64,000 nt of DNA, from the NCBI GenBank assembly GCA_963082975.1, contig OY720344.1, forward strand, positions 12,883,580 to 12,947,579, given 5' to 3'. The notes beneath the pieces were generated by a model that saw only the letters and a list, made by a program, of their open reading frames with translations, was not told the DNA's origin and made no database searches. The position numbers were made by a program, and so were the translations under genes. The stretch's first letter is position 1. Each line of letters begins with the position of its first letter. Source of the DNA: Labia minor. Its lineage: Eukaryota; Arthropoda; Insecta; Dermaptera; Spongiphoridae. Below, one piece after another: positions 57,671 through 64,000 of the stretch.

Positions 57671-59872
57671 AATCTTATTTGAGGAATAAATAAAAAAAAA
57701 ATTAAAGAGTTTTATAAATATATACTATTTAGAAAATAAGATTAAATTTGACAAAGATTTACATAAGACATAAAATAAAATACGAATTTGATGAGATTAT
57801 TATAAAAGTTTTATATTATTAACACATTAGCATGAAAAGTATTGTGATTTGTTGCCAAATCACTTGATTTTTGAAGAATAGAGATAAGATCGTCTTTCAT
57901 CACAAATATCTTAAGAGAAATAACTCCCGTTGGGAAAGAGGATGATAAAATTGAATCGTTGGTAAATTTGAAAAAAAGAAAAAAGAAAATAGAAAAGAAA
58001 AGAGAATGGAAATGGATATGAGGGTGAAGAAAAGCGATGGAGTCTCGAACGACAGTCATCCAAGTGGAACGCCCCAGGGAGGACCGAATAACCACGCATT
58101 CCAATTGAAAGAGAATCTGCTATGATCCTTCCTGCTCTTTAACCGACATTTACAGTCGAGTTAACGGCGTTCGAAAACGAAGTTGGTGAAATCACAGCCA
58201 TTCACGCAATATATACGATGATCATTTGATTTGAACAGTCTCGACTGTTAAGATTAATTATACATCCATAGGATTTAGTGGATTTAGTCCAATTATTAGG
58301 TTCAAAGACCACTTAATTTGTAGTTTCAGATGCTTTGATAAATAAATGTTCATTAGCATGTAGTTTATATGATAATAACTCTTGGTTTATTGCATTAAGG
58401 ATATATAAATGTTATGATTTAAAATCAAAATATTTTCAAATAGTTAATCTTGAAACACACAGTCAAATGTTCATTAGTTCTGATTTATTTCATATCTTAA
58501 ATAGTTTTATTTTTTATTAATATTATTACTATTCATTCCCTCTTTTTTTACCTCATCTATTATTTGTGCGTATTTATAATATATATGTTAATTAAAATAC
58601 TCTAAAGGTGTTTAATAGCTATTATTTAAAAAAATTAAATGTAAATTTTATGCAAATGTAATTAAATAAGATAATAATAAACGAAACCTAAGGACTAAAA
58701 AATAATAAATAATAAATTTAAAATATATATTAATATTTTTATTAAATTAGATTTTTTTATTGCGTATATAGTTAAGTTAAAAAGTACTAAAATGAAATTT
58801 TTATTCTATGCTCTTATTATTAAATAATGAAGTTAATAATAATAAATAAAAAATAGAATAAATTACATAAATTAAAATTAGTATCTGGTCGTTTATTAAT
58901 TGTATATATAGTACTTTTATGAACTTGGTATAATTACATGTCTTTCTGGAATATTAATTAATTAATTTTATATATAAAATATTGAAAAACAACAATTTTA
59001 TTTGTTTAATTTTAATTATATTTATGAATAATATGAAAATATCATATTTTTTCACATTTTGAAAAACTTATCAAATGATATATTATTATCATCAATTACC
59101 TTTAATTCAATGATTTATTTATTGTAATCATTATTTCAATAGAAGAAATTTTATTTATAAATCAATTTCACAATTTACTAACATAAAAATAAAAATGTTT
59201 TTTTTTATATTTTATATTTATTTAAAAATTTAGTAATTAGAGCCATAGGCGACATCGTGTTACATATTTGGGTTAAATTATTATCTAATATTATTTGTCT
59301 TTTACTTCTATTACTACAGATATATATTTATTCAAAAAAAATTTTATTACTAAGTCTAGTTATTAAATCTTATCTAATTTAGTGTACATATTCTACTTAT
59401 CTTTTATTAGCTATTATAATACATTAAAATAAATTTAATATTAAATAAATCATTTCTATATTTTGCAATAAAGTTTGATCTCCTGTAACAAAAAGTATTG
59501 GAACACCCTTTCAATGAATTTTTCATTTGTTAAAATATGTTTTAAATTTTTTGTTTTCATGTTCGATCTTTCGTTATATTTTCATAAATTCGACTCTCAA
59601 CTATTATATGTCTCACTGTTATTTTTTCATCATAAGTTGCAAAAATATTGGTGGATTTTCTTTTTTTAATATATGTCCGTAGGTAAAAAAAACAGTGTTG
59701 TCAAAAATACCAATCTTCGTTTTAATTTCCCTTAACATATCATTTTGGATTTCATCCCACGATTTTTAAAAATAAAAATATTCCTAAAAAGAGCTTATTT
59801 ATACGATATTTATTATATACTTATCTGTACATATATTACCAAGTTTATAAATATCTATAATTTAATGATATA
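57671..59872. other. intergenic stretch, no gene recognised
   Basis: A+T-rich. A more complex patch at 57990-58230 contains an open frame on the minus strand whose translation is mostly Phe/Ser/Leu runs after the first 35 residues and shows no family signature. No splice structure is supported. Confidence 0.4.
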
Positions 59873-60601
59873 CGTAAGAGGTCAATTCACAAAGTAGGTT
59901 ATGTTTTGGAATTAAGATAAAACTAGTACAGGAATGTACTAGAAAATGTTTTTTATTATATACATTTGAAAGAGCAAATAAAATACTATTTTTCTACATA
60001 ATCGCCAAAAAAGTTGAGACATTTATCGTATCGATGATACGAGCTTCAAAATTCCTTTCTTATAGAAATCCGCTGCCTCAGTTTGCAAACACTTTCGTGG
60101 TTTTTTGGGAAAATATGTGTTCCCCCACTCCATAGACTGCAATTTTGTCTCACATGTCACGTGTTTCACCCAAGCCCCATCTCGGGTTACTATTCGATCA
60201 AGGAATGAATCACCGTGGTACTCGTAGGCCTCCAAAAATGACAAAGAGGCAGCGATTCGCTTACCCTTGTGATGGTCTGTCAGAAGCTTTGGAACCCACC
60301 TGTCATAAAACTTATGGTATCCTAACTTTTGAGAAACAATTTCATACAATAAAGTGAGTGAAATTTGCGGAAAACTAACTGAAGGAAAGGTCGGTTATGG
60401 TGAAACGACGGTTTCCTTTAACAGGCGATGGATTTCTATGAGGAAGGAATTTCGAAGTTCGTTCATCGCTACGATATATGTCCCAACTTTTTTAGCGATT
60501 ATGTAGAAAAATAGTATTTTAGTTGCTCTTTCAAATGTACATAGTAAAAAACATTTTCCTGTACTACTCCAAAACATAACCTACTTTGTGAATTGACGTC
60601 G
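59873..60601. mobile_element. foldback mariner derivative (copy 2)
   Basis: Built like the copy at 40684: inverted ends around GTCAATTCACAAAGTAGGTT, TA on both sides. The minus strand retains WVPKLLTDHHKGKRIA, DRIVTRDGAWVKHVTCETK (DETW altered to DGAW) and EAADFYKKGILKLV. The plus strand of the right arm has MDFYEEGISKFVHRYDIC and SDYVEK with a stop. It keeps more of the transposase middle than copy 1 but is equally non-coding. Confidence 0.85.
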
Positions 60602-61700
60602 TATATTGTATAAATTAAAATTTTAGCAAATGAAGTATTGTTATTTTGATATAAATTTTTATCAATATATACATTTATTATATCAACTATAATAGTTACT
60701 AAAACTATAAGTGAATAACTTGCATAAGTACATTAATTGAAGTTAGTGAAAATCCATTAGCGTCTGTTGGCCGCCTGGGGGAAAAGAAAATAAGAGAAGT
60801 GAAAAGAATTGCTACAACAGATAATGGTTATTAGGAAAGAATTTGAGAGGGGTTGTGTCGTTGAATCCAATTTATATTCAAACGATTTTTTTTTCAACAA
60901 AATTAAATTAAAAAAATAAATAAATAAATTTACATTCAACATTTTTTTTAAACAACAGTATTTATTATTATATTTTCTTTTTCAATTTTTTATTTTTTTT
61001 ATTTTTGAATAATCCATGCCACTTACATGTATTTAAGAATATACAAAAATATAATAAAAAAAAAAATAGAATAACAATGGCCCTTTAATCCTAATATAAT
61101 GGGAATAAGAAGCTTAACCAGGCTTTTAGATATCTTTATAATAATTTTCTGTTTAATAATATATACCTACATATTTTAATCATTTTAAATAACCATTTAA
61201 AAAAAAAATTATAAAGATTCGAATTAATTAATATCTTTATATATATATATATATATATATATAATAAAATAATCCGGATTCTTTTATAATATATTTACTA
61301 ATTTAAGCCAAACACAATACATATGTATGTAAATAAAAATATAGGTAGACTAAAATAAAAAATCAGAGATCATCCATTTGAAAGAATGTAAATAAATAAA
61401 TAAATAAATAATTTATTTTAGATTCAAAATCAAAGAACACTTATTAATATAATTTTATAATAAATGAAAGTTAGTTCTATATTTTAACGAATATTTTTTT
61501 ATTTTAATGCAAAAATTACTGAATTAAAAAGTATATTTTTTTAATTAATATGAAAATTTTGAGCTTCATTTATATTGATCGTATGCATTTTTAATTGTGA
61601 AACCATTTAATGTAATTTAAAGTTTATTTTTAAAGTTGACAACTAGCTATTATTAATTAATATTAATAATTAAAGAGAATTATCTTCTCTTTAATATATT
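60602..61700. other. intergenic stretch with (TA)n
   Basis: A+T-rich, with (TA)n at 61239-61263 and (AAAT)n at 61389-61411. No gene is recognised. Confidence 0.4.
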
Positions 61701-61712
61701 TTTTAATACACT

Positions 61713-61990
61713 TTACTTAACTCACACTGTCCGGTTGTCCGGTTGTTTGTTGGTTTGTCCGCGGCATTTTATAATCGATATTTCAACAACTTCCCGTCAT
61801 TCAATCAACTTGAAATTTTGCATACGCGCTTGCTCCTGCTAATAATACACGAATCAATTGAAAAATCCACTGAATTATTTATCTGTTAGTGGTAATTAAT
61901 TAACTAAACTTTAATATGAGGAATATGGAATAGTTCACTATTTCAATCATAGATGGCGATAGCAGTTCTATGAAAATTAAATTAAATGTC
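61713..61990. repeat. possible Helitron-like 5' fragment
   Basis: A (CCGGTTGT)n-like start at 61728-61760 is followed by CCGTCATTCAATCAACTTG and AAATTTTGCATACGCGC, which recall the core of other rolling-circle elements. Only one copy is in the window, and ends are not defined. Confidence 0.3.
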
Positions 61991-62075
61991 AAACTATTCT
62001 GTGGTTGTAAAAAAATGTTACACATGTTATTAATAAGAAATATTTAAAATAACGACTACATTTATTTACGTACGA

Positions 62076-62211
62076 CTAAAAAGTAAAAAATAAAATCACT
62101 GTAAATGTGTGCGCTCAAATTATAATAACACCGTAAAACAGTAATATCTATACGTATATTTACCAATTTGAGCGCACACACTTTACAGTAATTTTATTTT
62201 TTACTTTTTAG
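62076..62211. repeat. strong hairpin, about 46-bp stem
   Basis: Arms 62076-62121 and 62165-62211 are near-perfect inverted repeats, both including TTTGAGCGCACACA or its complement and the CTAAAAAGTAAAAAAT end. The loop is about 43 bases. It is a miniature foldback element or the collapsed ends of a DNA transposon. Confidence 0.7.
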
Positions 62212-64000
62212 TGCAATTTTAAGTAAACTGTGTTTTTTAAAAAGATTTCTTTTTACTTAAATTTATTAACTTCACTGCATGCAATGTGATTCTCTCAATA
62301 AACGTAATATTGTATGAAAAAATTAAAATATTAATACGAATAATCAGAAAATAACAATTACCTACAATATATTTTTACAATATTACATGAATGTTATAAG
62401 ATCATTATAGCAACATAATTGTATTTTATTTCTCTTTATTAAAAATAAATATATTTATTTTATAAAAATTAATATATTTATTTTATAAAAATTAATATTC
62501 TTTTAGATTTATAGATAGAATTAAAAAACACTTAATTCAATAAAAATATTATTACAACTGCCAATCTAATAATCTACAATTTCATTTATTAGATAAGAAA
62601 GTTAATTAATTTTATTGGGTTTATTTTTGAGATTATATATATTAATAATTATAATTATTAGAGTATAAAACTTGATTGAAAATAAAATTTATTTCATTTG
62701 TAGAAATTGTATTGAGATATTTGATAAACTATATAAATTGTCTTGATATTTTAGACCATCTTTTTGAACCCGTTTTGGATATAATATAATATTTATACCA
62801 ATATTTAAGCCATAAAGGCTTGTGGAGTTAATCATTCATCTCAACGAGTTTGCAAATCATTCTTCTAAAATTGAATGACATTCTTCTTCAAGTCAAGACT
62901 TGTTTAATCAATATCAAATTTATAGTATAATAATACCCTTAAAAAAGGTTTATTAAGTTTTTAAAAAAGTTTATTTTCTATTTTAAATTTTCTTCTTCTT
63001 GTATTGTAAAGGTATAGTTGTCTGAAATTTATCATCTTTAGCGTTCTTAAATCCTTAACTCTCTATAACTTTCAAATCAAAGAATAAAGTTTTAATATAA
63101 AAAAAATTCATATTTTTTGGTTTTTTTTTCTCTCTCACTTTTTATTTTATTTATCCAATTCATTTCAATTTCTCTTGAATAGTACCGCCAAATGTCGTCA
63201 GAATATAATTGAGGAAATCATTAAGACCAGGGAAAATAAAAAGTTTCGTCGTTTGTGAGAAACGACCAGGAGCAAAAGTGGAGGCGAGGTGTAATCTAAG
63301 AGGTAAAAGGGGTTGGTTACTTAGAGAGTTGATTGATGATATTTTAAGACCCCTGGACTAAAATGGGCTCACCACTACCATGCATCACTATTCCTAGGAA
63401 CGTGATAAAGAAAGGGTATAAAAAATATTGTTTTCTATAAGAAAAACTTTATTCATAAGGGAAAGAAGGAGATGGCTAAGAAAACTATCATGAAAACTAA
63501 ACTCGTTAAAAAAAATTCAGGGAATAACTTTATCTTAAAAAATTTAATTCAATTGTACTTATAATACTTTTGAAATTACGACTCTTGAAAATAATTTTTT
63601 TTTGAGTAGATTTTAATTATTTAATCAATTAAACGGATAATAAAAAAATAATTACATTTTTATTCTATTGTGCAATATCGAACCGATTAAAAGATGCTGT
63701 TTTGGAAATAAAATGATTTTAGTTTTTATTCTATTTTAAATTTCAATAATGTCTATATATTCTCTATATTTCTTTATAATTATAGTTCTTTATATTATAG
63801 TTTCAGAACGCAGTAAGTCAAAAATTACGCACTATTTCAACCCAAAATCTCAACATCAAAGATTGGTAACAATCTCACAAATTACCTTGATGATTTTTTT
63901 CATCTTTCTTGAAAATGGCGCCAAAATAAACGGCTAAACGTCGAGAATCAAATCTTACAATAAAATGTGAAAATAACTTAAAAATAACTTCGCATAATAT
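62212..64000. other. intergenic stretch to the window end
   Basis: A+T-rich with an exact tandem of about 30 bases near 62450-62495 (TTTATTTTATAAAAATTAATA repeated). A complex patch at 63190-63420 lacks coding features. No gene recognised. Confidence 0.4.

Noticed and set aside
57811..58104. Open frame of 97 codons on the minus strand
   Set aside because: After a normal-looking start it becomes Phe/Ser/Leu runs from T-rich sequence, with no family motif or splice context.
60145..60357. Plus-strand frame in the second foldback mariner
   Set aside because: It is antisense to the transposase segment that reads WVPKLL and DRIVTRDGAW on the minus strand.
1..64000. CRISPR arrays, bacterial operons, phage or virus genes
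   Set aside because: No evenly spaced direct repeats with unique spacers, no operon-like coding runs and no viral protein signatures are seen; the window is typical insect nuclear DNA.

Overview
The window looks like nuclear DNA of an insect. It is roughly four-fifths A+T by eye, has long introns, carries no operons, and holds the mobile-element mix usual in arthropods: mariner, hAT, Helitron/Helentron-like elements, tRNA-derived SINEs and LINE fragments. The order cannot be fixed from the sequence alone. Most open reading frames here are chance frames or decayed transposon pieces.

Only one host gene can be supported. It is a takeout/juvenile-hormone-binding-protein (JHBP) family gene on the minus strand, running from a start codon at 30729 to a stop codon at 3726. 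Six exons join in phase, with consensus splice sites, into a 247-residue secreted protein. A TATA box, a candidate initiator and a candidate poly(A) signal are present. Its 744 coding bases are spread over 27 kb because introns 1 and 3 (about 10.9 and 10.7 kb) and intron 5 (2.6 kb) have filled with repeats.

Layout: 1-3725 is 3' flank with one SINE. 3726-30729 is the gene; its introns hold a nested pair of elements (4460-5687), a CpG-rich hairpin-bounded element (7522-8357), Helitrons (10621-11200, 13833-15534, 25820-26567), several copies of two Helentron-like families (called F1 and F2 here), a hAT MITE and a SINE. 30730-64000 has no host gene that I can find. It contains a SINE, further F1 copies, six mariner relics (two of them foldback structures), two longer LINE 3' fragments each interrupted by a younger insertion, hAT elements, a third family F4, and several long inverted repeats.

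The most interesting signal is the set of short non-autonomous families F1 and F2. They differ in sequence but share one plan: a terminal motif repeated in inverted orientation near the 3' end, an internal microsatellite, a conserved core resembling the Helitron core in this window, and a short 3' hairpin. They insert in T runs without target duplication; two nested insertions give the empty sites directly. This plan matches that described for Helentron-associated elements (HINE, e.g. DINE-1). I see no wholly new system with defined function.
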